64,000 nucleotides of DNA, from positions 248,001-312,000 of the forward strand of contig NZ_NWVC01000002.1 of NCBI RefSeq assembly GCF_002374855.1, read 5' to 3'. Below, piece by piece: positions 17,232-26,293 of the stretch. The stretch is from Sphingomonas adhaesiva (GTDB lineage: Bacteria > Pseudomonadota > Alphaproteobacteria > Sphingomonadales > Sphingomonadaceae). The position numbers and the translations under genes were made by a program. The notes under the pieces are model-generated. The model saw nothing but the letters and a program-made list of their open reading frames with translations. It did not search any database and was not told the DNA's origin. Position 1 is the stretch's first letter; each line of letters starts with the position of its first letter.

Positions 17232-18431
17232 ATGACCTCGCTCGACCGTTACATGGCCCGGCTGATCGCGCTGCCGCTGTTCGCGACACTGCTGATCGCC
17301 TCGATGCTGCTGATCCTCGACCGCATCGGGCGGCTGTTCGATTTCGTCATCACGCAGGGCGGGCCGGTGGCGGTCGTGTGGCGGATGCTCGCCAACCTGC
17401 TGCCCGAATATCTCGGGCTGGGCATCCCGATCGGGTTGCTGCTCGGCATCCTGCTCGCCTTCCGCCGGCTGGCCACCTCCAGCGAGCTGGACGTGATGCG
17501 CGGCGTGGGGATGAGCTACCCGCGGCTGCTGCGCGTGCCGTACATGTATGCGATGGTGCTGGCCGCGCTGAACATCGCGATCGTCGGCTATGTCCAGCCG
17601 CTGGCGCGCTACAATTACGAAAAGCTGCGCTTCGAGCTGCGCACCGGCGCGCTCGGTGCGTCGATCAAGGTGGGCGAGTTCACGCATTTGGGCGATCGCA
17701 TGACGCTGCGCATCGAACGCAGCCAGGACAGCGGGCGCAAGCTGTCGGGCATCTTCGTCCATGCCGATACGCCGCAGAACGACTGGGTCGGCGTCACGGC
17801 CGAAAGCGGGCAGTTCCTGGCGACCGACGATCCCAACGTCATCGTCTTCCGCCTGACCAACGGCACGCTGATCCACAACCGCCCGGATTTCCGCACCCCG
17901 CGCGTGCTCAGCTTCACCGTCCACGATCTGCCGATCAACCTGCCCAAGTTCGAAAGCTTCCGCACGCGCGGGGGCGAGAATCTGGAATATACGCTGCCGC
18001 AGCTGGCCCAGCTGGGACATTCCCCCTCCGCCAGCGAGGAATTGCGCGACGCCAGCCGCGCCGAATTCCACTTCCGCATCGTGGAGGTGGCGATGATGTT
18101 CCTGCTGCCGCTGCTCGCCGTCGCGCTGGGGGTGCCGCCGAAACGCTCCAGTTCGGCGCTCGGCGTCTTCCTGGCGATCGTGATGGTCGTCACCTATCAC
18201 AAGGTGAACCAATATGGCGCCTCGCTGGGCGAACGCGGCACGGTCGATCCGCTGATCGCCCTGTGGGTGCCGTTCGCGCTGTTCGGCGCGATCATCCTGT
18301 GGATGTACCATATGATCGCCAACGTCCCCGGCGGCCAGCCGATCGGCGCGCTGGAACGCTTCTTCGGCAAGATCTGGAGCACGATCGTGCGCTATTTGCC
18401 CGGACGGCTGCGGCGGGAGGCGCGCGGCTGA
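17232..18431 (+). CDS. lptF: LPS export permease LptF
   Basis: A 399-residue inner-membrane permease (YjgP/YjgQ family) of the LptBFGC machine that moves lipopolysaccharide-type glycolipids toward the outer membrane. Membrane helices lie near the N-terminus (about 15-40, 55-85, 95-120) and in the last third, around a periplasmic beta-jellyroll. It overlaps lptG by one base. The GTG 21 bases earlier is in frame but lacks a ribosome-binding site, so ATG 17232 is used. The retained LPS exporter beside sphingolipid genes fits the idea that sphingomonads use it for glycosphingolipid export, though that is inference. Confidence 0.92.
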   Translation: MTSLDRYMARLIALPLFATLLIASMLLILDRIGRLFDFVITQGGPVAVVWRMLANLLPEYLGLGIPIGLLLGILLAFRRLATSSELDVMRGVGMSYPRLLRVPYMYAMVLAALNIAIVGYVQPLARYNYEKLRFELRTGALGASIKVGEFTHLGDRMTLRIERSQDSGRKLSGIFVHADTPQNDWVGVTAESGQFLATDDPNVIVFRLTNGTLIHNRPDFRTPRVLSFTVHDLPINLPKFESFRTRGGENLEYTLPQLAQLGHSPSASEELRDASRAEFHFRIVEVAMMFLLPLLAVALGVPPKRSSSALGVFLAIVMVVTYHKVNQYGASLGERGTVDPLIALWVPFALFGAIILWMYHMIANVPGGQPIGALERFFGKIWSTIVRYLPGRLRREARG

Positions 18432-19528
18432 TGCTGTCGTCCTTCTTCCCGTCGCGCACCATCGCGCTCTACATGGGCAGGCTGTTCCTGACCCGCACCT
18501 TCGGCATCCTGTTCGGGCTGGTGCTGATCCTCCAGACGCTCGACCTGCTCAGCGAAAGCGGCCGCGTGCTGGCCGCGCCGGGCAACGGCGATGCGGAAAT
18601 CTGGCGCTACGTCTCGCTGCGCGTGCCGCAGATCGTGTCGACCTTCCTGCCCTTTTCGGTGCTGCTCGGCACGATCCTGACGCTCATCACCATGAACGCC
18701 AACAGCGAGGTGGTGGCGCTGAAGGCCGGCGGGCTGTCCGCGCATCAGGTGCTGGCGCCGCTGCTGGTCGCCAGCCTGGGCGTCGCGCTGCTCACCTTCG
18801 CGTTTAACGACCGCATCGTCAGCCGCGCCACCGCGGAGCTGTCGACGTGGCAGGACGTCAACTACGGCCCGATGCCGGTCGATCGCGGCGACCGGTCGAA
18901 CGTCTGGGTGCGCTCGGGCGACGATCTGATCCAGGCGGATCGGATCGCCGGGCGCGGCAACGACGCGCGGCTGGGCGGCGTGACCGTCTACGAGCGCAAC
19001 CCCGGCGGCGGCCTGCGCGGGATGATCGCCGCGCCGCATGGCGTGCGCGACGGCGACGGCTGGCGGATCTGGCCGGCGAAGCGCTTCGACGTCGCGTCGG
19101 GCGCGGTGACGCAGCTGGGGCAGACGATCGTCGGGCGCGGCGTCACGCCCGATCAGTTCACGCTGTCGAACGTCGACGGCGACGCGCTGTCCTTCGCCGG
19201 CCTGCGCGCCGCGATCGCCGATTTGGCGGAGGCCGGGCGCCCCACCAAGTCCCTGGAAGGCGTGCTGTGGCACAAATTATCCGGGCCGTTGTCGTCGATG
19301 CTGATGCCGCTGCTGGGCGCGGTCGCCGCGTTCGGCATCGCGCGGTCGGGGGCGCTGTTCATCCGCGCGGTGATCGGCATGGCGCTGGGCTTCGCCTATT
19401 TCGTCGCCGACCGGTTCGCGCTGGCGATGGGCAATCTGGGCGCCTATCCGCCGTTCCTGGCGGCCTGGGCGCCGTTCCTGCTGTTCCTGCTGATCGGCGA
19501 GGCGGTGCTGCTGCGCACCGAGGAATAG
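18431..19528 (+). CDS. lptG: LPS export permease LptG
   Basis: A 365-residue partner of LptF in the same permease family. It starts MLSSFFPSRTIALYMGRLF, has the first helix FGILFGLVLILQTLDLL, a further pair around residues 55-120, a periplasmic domain, and three C-terminal helices ending LLLFLLIGEAVLLR. The A of its ATG is the last base of the lptF stop (TGATG), showing translational coupling. The second half of LptG genes is usually less conserved than the membrane part, as here. The next gene, rplK, starts 160 bases downstream behind its own leader. Confidence 0.92.
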   Translation: MLSSFFPSRTIALYMGRLFLTRTFGILFGLVLILQTLDLLSESGRVLAAPGNGDAEIWRYVSLRVPQIVSTFLPFSVLLGTILTLITMNANSEVVALKAGGLSAHQVLAPLLVASLGVALLTFAFNDRIVSRATAELSTWQDVNYGPMPVDRGDRSNVWVRSGDDLIQADRIAGRGNDARLGGVTVYERNPGGGLRGMIAAPHGVRDGDGWRIWPAKRFDVASGAVTQLGQTIVGRGVTPDQFTLSNVDGDALSFAGLRAAIADLAEAGRPTKSLEGVLWHKLSGPLSSMLMPLLGAVAAFGIARSGALFIRAVIGMALGFAYFVADRFALAMGNLGAYPPFLAAWAPFLLFLLIGEAVLLRTEE

Positions 19529-19537
19529 CCGACCGGC

Positions 19538-19566
19538 TTGCATTTTGCGGGCGGCTGCTGTAGGCG
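19538..19566 (+). promoter_or_regulatory. Candidate promoter of rplK-rplA
   Basis: TTGCAT at 19538-19543 is followed after 17 bases by TAGGCG at 19561-19566. The -10 is weak, but placement directly after lptG and about 120 bases before rplK fits an independent promoter with a long leader. Confidence 0.4.
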
Positions 19567-19650
19567 CCCGCGCTTCCAACGCACATGGCCGAGGAAAGCT
19601 CTGCGGGAGGGTGCGGTGACGCGCCCGCTCGGACCGCTCGACTTGAAACG

Positions 19651-19673
19651 GGGCGTCCTGTCCGCAGGCGCCC
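19651..19673 (+). promoter_or_regulatory. Hairpin in the rplK leader, possible L1 feedback site
   Basis: GGGCG-T-CCTG at 19651-19660 pairs with CAGG-CGCCC at 19665-19673 around TCCG, leaving one bulged T. It lies 16 bases before the rplK start. In E. coli, L1 represses the rplK-rplA message by binding a leader structure resembling its rRNA site. Whether this bulged hairpin serves that role is inference only. Confidence 0.35.
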
Positions 19674-19688
19674 GGAATAGAGAGTGAC

Positions 19689-20120
19689 ATGGCAAAGAAG
19701 ATCACAGGTTACATCAAGCTGCAGGTGCCCGCCGGCGCTGCCAACCCGTCGCCGCCGATCGGCCCGGCGCTGGGTCAGCGCGGCGTGAACATCATGGAAT
19801 TCTGCAAGGCGTTCAACGCGCAGACCGGCGACATGGAAAAGGGCGCGCCCCTTCCCACCGTCATCACCGTCTATGCCGACCGCAGCTTCTCGTTCGTCAC
19901 CAAGACGCCGCCGGCGACCTTCCTCATCAAGAAGGCCGCGAACCTGAAGTCGGGCTCGAAGGAGCCGGGCAAGGTATCCGCGGGCAAGATCAAGCGGTCG
20001 CAGCTGGCCGAGATCGCCGAGACCAAGATGAAGGATCTCAACGCTAACGATATCGAGGCGGCGACCCGCATCATCGAAGGTTCGGCCCGCGCGATGGGCC
20101 TCGAAGTGGTGGAGGGCTGA
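19689..20120 (+). CDS. rplK: 50S ribosomal protein L11
   Basis: A 143-residue ribosomal protein of the GTPase-associated centre. It begins [40 protein letters not shown], fully canonical, with the C-terminal rRNA-binding domain carrying the conserved TPPA and [12 protein letters not shown] segments. Four bases separate it from rplA. GAGAGTGAC before the ATG gives a reasonable ribosome-binding site. Confidence 0.97.
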   Translation: MAKKITGYIKLQVPAGAANPSPPIGPALGQRGVNIMEFCKAFNAQTGDMEKGAPLPTVITVYADRSFSFVTKTPPATFLIKKAANLKSGSKEPGKVSAGKIKRSQLAEIAETKMKDLNANDIEAATRIIEGSARAMGLEVVEG

Positions 20121-20124
20121 GACC

Positions 20125-20817
20125 GTGGCGAAGCTGACCAAGAAGCAGAAGGCCATCACCGTCGACCGTGAGAAGCTGCACGGCGTGGACGAGGCGATCG
20201 CGCTGGCGAAGTCGGGCGCGACGTCGAAGTTCGACGAGACGATCGAGATCGCGATGAACCTGGGCGTCGATCCGCGTCACGCCGACCAGATGGTCCGCGG
20301 CGTCGTCACGCTGCCGGCCGGCACCGGCAAGACCGTGCGCGTCGGCGTGTTCGCCAAGGGCGCGAAGGCCGACGAGGCACGCGCCGCGGGTGCGGACGTC
20401 GTCGGGGCCGAGGATCTGATGGAAACCGTCCAGGGCGGCACCATCGAATTCGACCGCTGCATCGCGACCCCGGACATGATGGGCGTCGTCGGCCGGCTGG
20501 GCAAGGTACTGGGTCCCAAGGGTCTGATGCCGAACCCGAAGCTGGGCACCGTGACGATGAACGTCGCCGAGGCGGTGAAGGCGGCCAAGGGCGGCCAGGT
20601 GGAATATCGCGTCGAAAAGACCGGCATCATCCACTCGGGCATCGGCAAGGCGTCGTTCGCGCAGGAAGACCTGCGCCGCAACTTCGACGCGCTGGTCGAC
20701 GCGGTGGTGAAGGCCAAGCCGTCGGGCGCCAAGGGCAAGTACGTCAAGAAGATCGCCGTCAGCTCCACCATGGGCGCGGGCATCAAGGTCGACGTCGCCG
20801 AGGTCGCGGGCGCGTAA
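20125..20817 (+). CDS. rplA: 50S ribosomal protein L1
   Basis: A 230-residue ribosomal protein of the L1 stalk, starting at GTG with a GAGGGCTGAGACC leader. The signature [16 protein letters not shown] is at about residues 128-143 and [20 protein letters not shown] follows. An intrinsic terminator lies 25 bases downstream. The unit here is just rplK-rplA: lptG precedes it and an FMN oxidase follows, so secE-nusG and rplJL-rpoBC are not adjacent. Confidence 0.97.
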   Translation: MAKLTKKQKAITVDREKLHGVDEAIALAKSGATSKFDETIEIAMNLGVDPRHADQMVRGVVTLPAGTGKTVRVGVFAKGAKADEARAAGADVVGAEDLMETVQGGTIEFDRCIATPDMMGVVGRLGKVLGPKGLMPNPKLGTVTMNVAEAVKAAKGGQVEYRVEKTGIIHSGIGKASFAQEDLRRNFDALVDAVVKAKPSGAKGKYVKKIAVSSTMGAGIKVDVAEVAGA

Positions 20818-20842
20818 GCCCCACGATAACGGACCGGGAAAG

Positions 20843-20874
20843 GGGCCGGGGGGACACATCCCCCGGCCCTTTTT
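20843..20874 (+). terminator. Rho-independent terminator of rplK-rplA
   Basis: GGGCCGGGGG at 20843-20852 pairs perfectly with CCCCCGGCCC at 20860-20869 around a 7-base loop, followed by five T residues. Confidence 0.85.
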
Positions 20875-20940
20875 CGTATCCCCGTCATCCCAAGCCTCGC
20901 GTCCGTCATCGCCGCCTGGCTCTCCGGCGCGCGCCCCTCC

Positions 20941-21022
20941 CCGTCATCCCGGCGAAGGCCGGGATCTCCCGGTGACGTTCGCGACACCGCCCCGAAAGAC
21001 CCCAGCTTTCGCTGGGGTGACG
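20941..21022. repeat. Two REP-like palindromes
   Basis: ATCCCGGC-GAAG-GCCGGGAT at 20946-20965 and ACCCCAGC-TTTC-GCTGGGGT at 20999-21018 are perfect 8-bp hairpins each flanked by GTCA or TGACG. The pair stands head to tail-reversed, so GTCAT..ATCTCC and GGGGTGACG face outward. The 267-base gap between rplA and the oxidase gene holds these, the terminator and no gene. Similar hairpins recur at 22262-22620, 26078-26107 and 41198-41248. Confidence 0.7.
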
Positions 21023-21084
21023 CCTCCCCCCACTTCCCTTTCGCCCCGCGACCCGCCACTCTCCCGCGCCAGAGGAGAGGAACC

Positions 21085-22254
21085 ATGCCGCATTACGGCG
21101 ATCTGCAGACCGCCATCTATTCCGCAGGCCTGTCGGGCATCCAGCCGACGCTGCCGGTCGATTTCGCGACGCTGCGAGCGCGTGCCGAGGCCGCGATGCC
21201 ACCGTCGGTGCTCAACTACGTCCAGGGCGGCTGCGGCGACGAATGGACGCAGGACCAGAACGCCGCCGCGTTCCGCCATTGGGGGATGGTGCCGCGGATG
21301 ATGGTCGACTGCACCACGCGCGACCTGTCGGCGACCTTGTTCGGGCGCTCCCTGCCCTCCCCGCTGTTCATGGCGCCGATCGGCGTCACCGGGATCGTCA
21401 CGCAGGACGGGCATGGCGATATCGCCGCGGCGCGGGCGTCGGCGGCCACCGGCGTGCCGCTGTGCGCCTCCACGCTCGCCAACGATCCGCTGGAGGAGGT
21501 GAAGCGCGCGTGCGGGGACACCCCCGCGCTGTTCCAGCTCTACACCCCGCGCGACCCGGACGTCGCCGCCAGCCTGGTGTCGCGGGCGGAGGCGGCGGGT
21601 TACGACGCGATCGTCGTCACGCTCGACACCTGGGTCACCGGCTGGCGCCCGCGCGACCTCAACGTATCGAACTTTCCGCAGCTGCGCGGCCACGTCCTCA
21701 CCAATTACTTCACCGATCCGGCGTTCCTGAAACTGCTCGCCAAGCCGCCGCAGGACGATCTGCGCGCCGCGGTCGGCACGTGGGGCGCGACCTTCGGCAA
21801 GGTGCTGACCTGGGACGACATGGGGTGGCTGAAATCGCTGACGCGCCTGCCGATCGTGCTGAAGGGCATCTGCCACCCCGACGATGCCTCGCGCGCGATC
21901 GATTGCGGGGCGGACGGCATCTACGTGTCCAACCACGGCGGGCGGCAGGCGAACGGCGGGATCGCCGCGATCGACATGCTGCCCGCGGTGGCAGAGGCGG
22001 TGCGCGGGCGCGTGCCGGTATTGTTCGACAGCGGCATCCGATCGGGCAGCGACGTGGTGAAGGCGATCGCGCTCGGTGCCGATATGGTCGGGGTCGGCCG
22101 CCCGTACAGCTATGGGCTGGCGCTGGGCGGCGCGGACGGCGCCGCGCACGTCCTGCGCTGCCTGCTGGCGGAGGCGGACCTGCTGATGGCGGTCAACGGC
22201 CTGCCCACGCTGGCGGCGGTACGCCGCGCGGGGGCAGTGCGGACGGATCGGTAG
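21085..22254 (+). CDS. FMN-dependent alpha-hydroxy acid oxidase (lactate 2-monooxygenase-like)
   Basis: A 389-residue TIM-barrel flavoenzyme of the lactate dehydrogenase/glycolate oxidase family. FMN and substrate residues are visible: MAPIGVTGI, QLYTPRD, LKGICHPDDA with the conserved Lys, and SNHGGRQ with the catalytic His, then DSGIRSGSDVVKA and GVGRPY. The N-terminal ~45 residues and the WGMVPRMMVD segment resemble lactate 2-monooxygenase rather than LldD, and no membrane anchor is seen. Either an oxidase or monooxygenase of short 2-hydroxy acids is possible. It is a single gene between two repeat-filled gaps. Confidence 0.88.
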   Translation: MPHYGDLQTAIYSAGLSGIQPTLPVDFATLRARAEAAMPPSVLNYVQGGCGDEWTQDQNAAAFRHWGMVPRMMVDCTTRDLSATLFGRSLPSPLFMAPIGVTGIVTQDGHGDIAAARASAATGVPLCASTLANDPLEEVKRACGDTPALFQLYTPRDPDVAASLVSRAEAAGYDAIVVTLDTWVTGWRPRDLNVSNFPQLRGHVLTNYFTDPAFLKLLAKPPQDDLRAAVGTWGATFGKVLTWDDMGWLKSLTRLPIVLKGICHPDDASRAIDCGADGIYVSNHGGRQANGGIAAIDMLPAVAEAVRGRVPVLFDSGIRSGSDVVKAIALGADMVGVGRPYSYGLALGGADGAAHVLRCLLAEADLLMAVNGLPTLAAVRRAGAVRTDR

Positions 22255-22261
22255 CGAGCGG

Positions 22262-22620
22262 CCACGCCGCCCTTCCGTCATGCCGGCCCCTTCGACGCCG
22301 CTCTGTAGGGTGACATGCCACCCGTCACCCCGGCGAAGGCGGAACCTTAGCGAAACCCACACCGTCATGCCGGACCTGTTCCGGCATCCATGTCTCCCCG
22401 AACGCACAAGCCGTTGCTTTCGCGGCACAATGGACCCGGAACAAGTCCGGGGTGACGGAGGGGAGCGGCGGTAGTACCGACTTCTTCAAGGGTCCGGCGA
22501 ACGCCGGGGTCCGGTGTGCCGCATACGCAACGAGTCATGCGTGTGGGGAAACATGGATGCCGGAACGGGTCCGGCATGACGGGGGGATATTCGCAGAGGT
22601 TTCGAACACGTCGGAGTGAC
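22262..22620. repeat. Cluster of REP-like palindromic elements
   Basis: The 446-base gap before opgC has no gene. It holds a 32-base element at 22361-22392 (GTCATGCCGG..CCGGCATCCA) and an inverted copy at 22552-22581 (TGGATGCCGG..CCGGCATGAC). Related half-elements are GTCACCCCGGCGAAGG near 22324-22339 and GGAACAAGTCCGGGGTGACGG near 22438-22458. Several open frames crossing this stretch have repetitive, unconserved content. The family member at 26078-26107 is nearly identical to the first. These look like dispersed intergenic repeats moved by a REP-associated activity encoded elsewhere. Confidence 0.75.
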
Positions 22621-22700
22621 GGGTTCATGCCCCCCGGGACCCCACGCCCGGCACCGGCGTTACGCCCACGAACCAATCCACCGCCACGGGAGCGCCCGCC

Positions 22701-23795
22701 ATGGAGCGCGAACCGCGCATCGACATCGTGCGCGGCATCGCCATCGTCACGATCTTCCTCAACCACCTGACGCAGGTCGTCGAATTCGCCGGCTATCGCG
22801 GGTGGATGATTCCCACGCCGACCCGCTACGGCTTCTCCACCGCGGCCGAACTGTTCGTCGTCATGTCGGGCTATATGGTCGGGCTGGTCTATCTGCGCCG
22901 CCCGCATCCCGCGCGCGCGATCGTCCGCCGCGCGGGCACCTTGTGGCTGTACGACATGGTGCTGCTGGCGATCGTGCTGCCGATCGGCCTGGCGATGACG
23001 GCGGGGGAATTGGCGTTCTGGCGGCTCGACGCCTTCCGAACCGCCCCCATCACCGCGACCGCGCGCTTCGCGCTGCTGCAATCCGCGCCGCGGCTGCTCG
23101 ACATCCTACAACTCTATATCTCGCTGATGCTGCTCGCGCCCGTGGCGATGGCACTTCATGCCCGCGCCCCGCGCGCGGTGATCCCGCTGTCGGTGGCGCT
23201 TTGGATCGCGGCGCAGGCGATCACGTGGCGCGCCATCGCGGTCGACCCAGCCGCCGACCTGGGCACGGCCGTGTCGCTTGCCGCGTGGCAGATGCTGTTC
23301 TTCGTCCCCATGGCGCTCGGCGCGCGATCGGCGCATCGCGCGCTGTTCGGCTGGCTGGACGGGCACCGCCCCGCGCTGATCGCGATCGTCGCGCTCGTGA
23401 TCGCCGCCGGGGCCGTCCGCCAGCTTCAGGAAGCGCAATGGCTTGCGCGGCCGTGGTGGCTGGAGGCGCCGCTGGGTCTCCACCCCCTGCGCGTCGCGCA
23501 CGCGGTGCTGATGCTGCTGTTCTACGCCGCCGTGCTGACCGCGCTGCGCCCATGGCTCGCGCGCCAGCCGTGGCGCGCGCTGGCGGCGATCGGGCGCCAC
23601 AGCCTCGATTGCTTCGCGGGCGGGGTGGTGCTCACCTATGCGCTCGGCACGTTGTGGCTGCGCGTGGGTGGCGGCTATCCGGCCTATTACGCGCTGACGC
23701 TGGTCGGGGTCGCCGCCACCGTCGCGCTCGCTTATGCGCGGGATGCGCGCGCGGCACGGTTGCGCGGCGCGCGGGCACCGTCCATCACCGCGTGA
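22701..23795 (+). CDS. OpgC-like integral membrane acyltransferase
   Basis: A 364-residue membrane protein with about ten hydrophobic segments. It starts EREPRIDIVRGIAIVTIFLNHLTQVVEF, the OpgC family opening in which the RID and H residues are conserved. In proteobacteria OpgC transfers succinyl groups to osmoregulated periplasmic glucans; this distant relative could acylate another envelope glycan. Its stop overlaps the next start by one base (TGATG), so it is cotranscribed with the lactonase. Function is inferred from fold only. Confidence 0.8.
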   Translation: MEREPRIDIVRGIAIVTIFLNHLTQVVEFAGYRGWMIPTPTRYGFSTAAELFVVMSGYMVGLVYLRRPHPARAIVRRAGTLWLYDMVLLAIVLPIGLAMTAGELAFWRLDAFRTAPITATARFALLQSAPRLLDILQLYISLMLLAPVAMALHARAPRAVIPLSVALWIAAQAITWRAIAVDPAADLGTAVSLAAWQMLFFVPMALGARSAHRALFGWLDGHRPALIAIVALVIAAGAVRQLQEAQWLARPWWLEAPLGLHPLRVAHAVLMLLFYAAVLTALRPWLARQPWRALAAIGRHSLDCFAGGVVLTYALGTLWLRVGGGYPAYYALTLVGVAATVALAYARDARAARLRGARAPSITA

Positions 23796-24874
23796 TGACG
23801 ACACGACGCGATCTGCTCGGCGGCCTGGCCGCCACCACGTTGCTGCCCGCCCTCCCCGCCCGCGCGCGCAGTGCGGCGCTTCCCGCACTGATCGCCGGCA
23901 CCTATGCCAACGAAGGGGGCGCGGGCCTCTACACGCTCGCCCCCGCGGGCGCCGGCTGGCGCGTCGGGCCGGCCGCGCCGCTGACCGGCATCTCCTTCGG
24001 GGTTACGCACGGCGCGCATCGTTATCTGGCGAAGGAACAGGCGAAGGGCCGGCTGATCGTCACCGACCGGCGCGCGCGCGTGCTGGCCGACGTGGCGAGC
24101 GGCGGCGACGATCCCTGCCATGTCGCGGTCAGCCCGGATGCGCGCGCGCTGGCGGTCGCCAATTATTCGTCGGGCACGGTATCGGTCTGGCCGCTCGGGC
24201 GCGACGGCCGCCCCGGCGCGCCCACCGTCCGCCAGCAGCACGGCACCGGCCCGAACACGGATCGTCAGGCCGGACCGCACGCGCACTGGGTCGGCTTCAC
24301 CCGCGACGCTCGCCGGCTCCACGCCGTCGACCTGGGGGCGGATGCGATATTCGCCTATGACATCGCCGGCGCGGTGCCCGGCCAACCGCGCGTCGCGTGG
24401 CGCGCCCCCGCCGGCGCCGGGCCGCGGCATCTGGCGCATCACCCGCGCCTGCCGATCGCCTATGTCGTCACCGAACTGGGCAACACGCTGGTGACGCTGG
24501 ACGCGCATACCGACGGCACGTTCGCGACGCGCAGCACGCAATCGCTGCTGCCGGCGGGCTTTTCCGGCGCCTCCTTCGCCGCGCATCTTGCGATCGACGC
24601 GCGCGGGCGGCGGCTTTACGCCTCCAACCGCGGGCATGACAGTGTCGCGGTGTTCGATCTCGCCGCGGACGGCACCCCGCGCCTGATCCAGCATATCGCC
24701 AGCGGCGGGCACTGGCCGCGCTTCTTTCTGCTGCTGGAAGATCAGGCGCGCTGCCTGGTGGCCAACGAACGCAGCGGCACCGTGGCGGTGTTCCGCATCC
24801 TTCCCGACGGCCGGCTGGCGGCGACCGGGCAGGTGCTGGCGGTGCCCGGCGTGGTCTTCCTCGATCGCGCCTAG
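23795..24874 (+). CDS. Lactonase family beta-propeller protein, Tat-exported
   Basis: A 359-residue seven-bladed propeller of the 6-phosphogluconolactonase-like (YbhE/Lactonase) family. The N-terminus MTTRRDLLGGLAATTLLPAL is a twin-arginine signal peptide with cleavage after ARARS or nearby, so the enzyme is periplasmic, unlike cytosolic Pgl. Repeated VAVSPDARALAVANY-type blades and GAGPRHLAHHP with conserved Arg and His support the fold. It is coupled to the opgC-like gene by a one-base overlap. A periplasmic sugar-lactone hydrolase is plausible; the substrate is unknown. Confidence 0.82.
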   Translation: MTTRRDLLGGLAATTLLPALPARARSAALPALIAGTYANEGGAGLYTLAPAGAGWRVGPAAPLTGISFGVTHGAHRYLAKEQAKGRLIVTDRRARVLADVASGGDDPCHVAVSPDARALAVANYSSGTVSVWPLGRDGRPGAPTVRQQHGTGPNTDRQAGPHAHWVGFTRDARRLHAVDLGADAIFAYDIAGAVPGQPRVAWRAPAGAGPRHLAHHPRLPIAYVVTELGNTLVTLDAHTDGTFATRSTQSLLPAGFSGASFAAHLAIDARGRRLYASNRGHDSVAVFDLAADGTPRLIQHIASGGHWPRFFLLLEDQARCLVANERSGTVAVFRILPDGRLAATGQVLAVPGVVFLDRA

Positions 24875-24934
24875 CGTTCCGCGCCCCGCTCGCCTATCTG
24901 GCGCGCTGTTTCCTTCTTTCGCACAGGCATCATC

Positions 24935-26035
24935 ATGGGTTTCCGCTGCGGCATCGTGGGCCTGCCCAACGTCGGCAAGTCCACCCTCTTCAACGCGCTG
25001 ACCGAAACGGCCGCGGCGCAGGCGGCCAATTATCCGTTCTGCACGATCGAACCGAACGTCGGCAACGTCGGCGTCCCCGATCCGCGCCTGGCGAAGCTGG
25101 CGGCGATCGCGGGGTCGGCCAAGATCATCGAAACCCAGCTCGGCTTCGTCGATATCGCCGGGCTGGTGCGCGGCGCCAGCAAGGGCGAAGGACTGGGCAA
25201 CCAGTTCCTGGGCAACATCCGTGAGGTGGACGCGATCGTCCACGTCCTGCGCTGTTTCGAGAATGACGACATCCAGCATGTCGACAACCGCGTCGATCCC
25301 ATTGCGGACGCGGAGACGGTCGAGACCGAGCTGATGCTGTCCGACCTCGAAAGCCTGGAGAAGCGCGTCCCCAACCTCGCCAAGAAGGGGCAGCAGGGCG
25401 ACAAGGAGGCGAAGCTCGCCGCCGTCGTGCTCGGCCGCGCGCTCGACCTGCTGCGCGACGGCAAGCCCGCGCGCCTGACCGAGGCGAACGACGTCGAGGA
25501 ACGCCGCGTGCTCGATCAGGCGCAGCTGCTCACCGCCAAGCCGGTCCTCTACGTGTGCAACGTGAACGAGGAAGACGCCGCCGACGGCAACGCGCTGTCG
25601 CAGAAGGTGTTCGACAAGGCCAAGGCGGAGGGCGCGCAGGCGGTCGTCGTCTCCGCCGCGATCGAGGCGGAGATCGCGACGATGCCGCATGAGGATCGCG
25701 GCGAATTCCTCGCCGAACTGGGGCTGGTGGAAACCGGCCTCGCCCGCGTCATCCGTGCGGGGTATGAACTGCTCCACCTGCTCACCTTCTTCACCGTCGG
25801 GCCGAAGGAAGCGCGCGCCTGGACGGTCGAGGCCGGGTCGAAGGCGCCGCAGGCCGCCGGCGCGATCCACTCCGATTTCGAGCGCGGCTTCATCCGCGCC
25901 GAAACCATCGCCTTCGACGATTACGTCGCCTGCAACGGCGAAGCCGGCGCGCGCGAAGCGGGCAAGCTGCGTCAGGAGGGCAAGGAATATGTCGTCCACG
26001 ACGGCGACGTGATGCTGTTCCGCTTCAACGTGTGA
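24935..26035 (+). CDS. ychF: Redox-regulated ATPase/GTPase YchF
   Basis: A 366-residue Obg-family P-loop protein. The P-loop GLPNVGKST is at residues 8-16, DIAGLVRGASKGEGLGNQFL spans switch II, and N-[VL]NE (CNVNEED) replaces the GTPase NKxD motif, which is why YchF proteins prefer ATP. The C-terminal TGS-like domain (LLTFFTVGPKEARAWTV to GDVMLFRFNV) is complete. It associates with ribosomes and stress responses in other bacteria. It is a single gene followed by a hairpin. Confidence 0.96.
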   Translation: MGFRCGIVGLPNVGKSTLFNALTETAAAQAANYPFCTIEPNVGNVGVPDPRLAKLAAIAGSAKIIETQLGFVDIAGLVRGASKGEGLGNQFLGNIREVDAIVHVLRCFENDDIQHVDNRVDPIADAETVETELMLSDLESLEKRVPNLAKKGQQGDKEAKLAAVVLGRALDLLRDGKPARLTEANDVEERRVLDQAQLLTAKPVLYVCNVNEEDAADGNALSQKVFDKAKAEGAQAVVVSAAIEAEIATMPHEDRGEFLAELGLVETGLARVIRAGYELLHLLTFFTVGPKEARAWTVEAGSKAPQAAGAIHSDFERGFIRAETIAFDDYVACNGEAGAREAGKLRQEGKEYVVHDGDVMLFRFNV

Positions 26036-26042
26036 TGCCCGG

Positions 26043-26066
26043 GGCGGCCGGTCGTTCGGCCGCCTT
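26043..26066 (+). terminator. Hairpin after ychF, likely terminator
   Basis: GGCGGCCG at 26043-26050 pairs with CGGCCGCC at 26057-26064 around GTCGTT. Only two T residues follow, so it is a weak intrinsic terminator or mRNA end-protecting hairpin, five bases after the ychF stop. Confidence 0.5.
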
Positions 26067-26077
26067 GCAACCTGCTC

Positions 26078-26107
26078 ACCGTCATGCCGGACGTGTTCCG
26101 GCATCCA
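26078..26107. repeat. REP-like palindromic element
   Basis: ACCGTCATGCCGG..CCGGCATCCA differs from the copy at 22361-22392 by one base in the loop region. The central TGCCGGA and TCCGGCA arms form a hairpin. The rest of the 258-base gap to the next gene has no gene I can support. Confidence 0.7.
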
Positions 26108-26293
26108 CCGGGCCGCGAACGCTTCGGGGGCTGAGAACCCGGCTCGGCAGACCGTAACGCACGGGTGCCCCGCGATCTGATCGCAAAACAGCGCGCAGCT
26201 GGCCCGTTGCCCCCCGCCAACCGCTCCGCACCGCCCCCTTTACCCTTCATCTGCGCTCTTTCGCCGCCCCCGTCCGCGGCGTATTGCCGCGTC

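Noticed and set aside
13445..17233. A 1262-codon open frame on the minus strand antisense to the carrier protein, spt and kinase genes
   Set aside because: The product is Arg/His/Gln/Ala-rich without any domain and lies exactly opposite three well-supported genes. In GC-rich DNA the frame antisense to real codons is often open over long distances.
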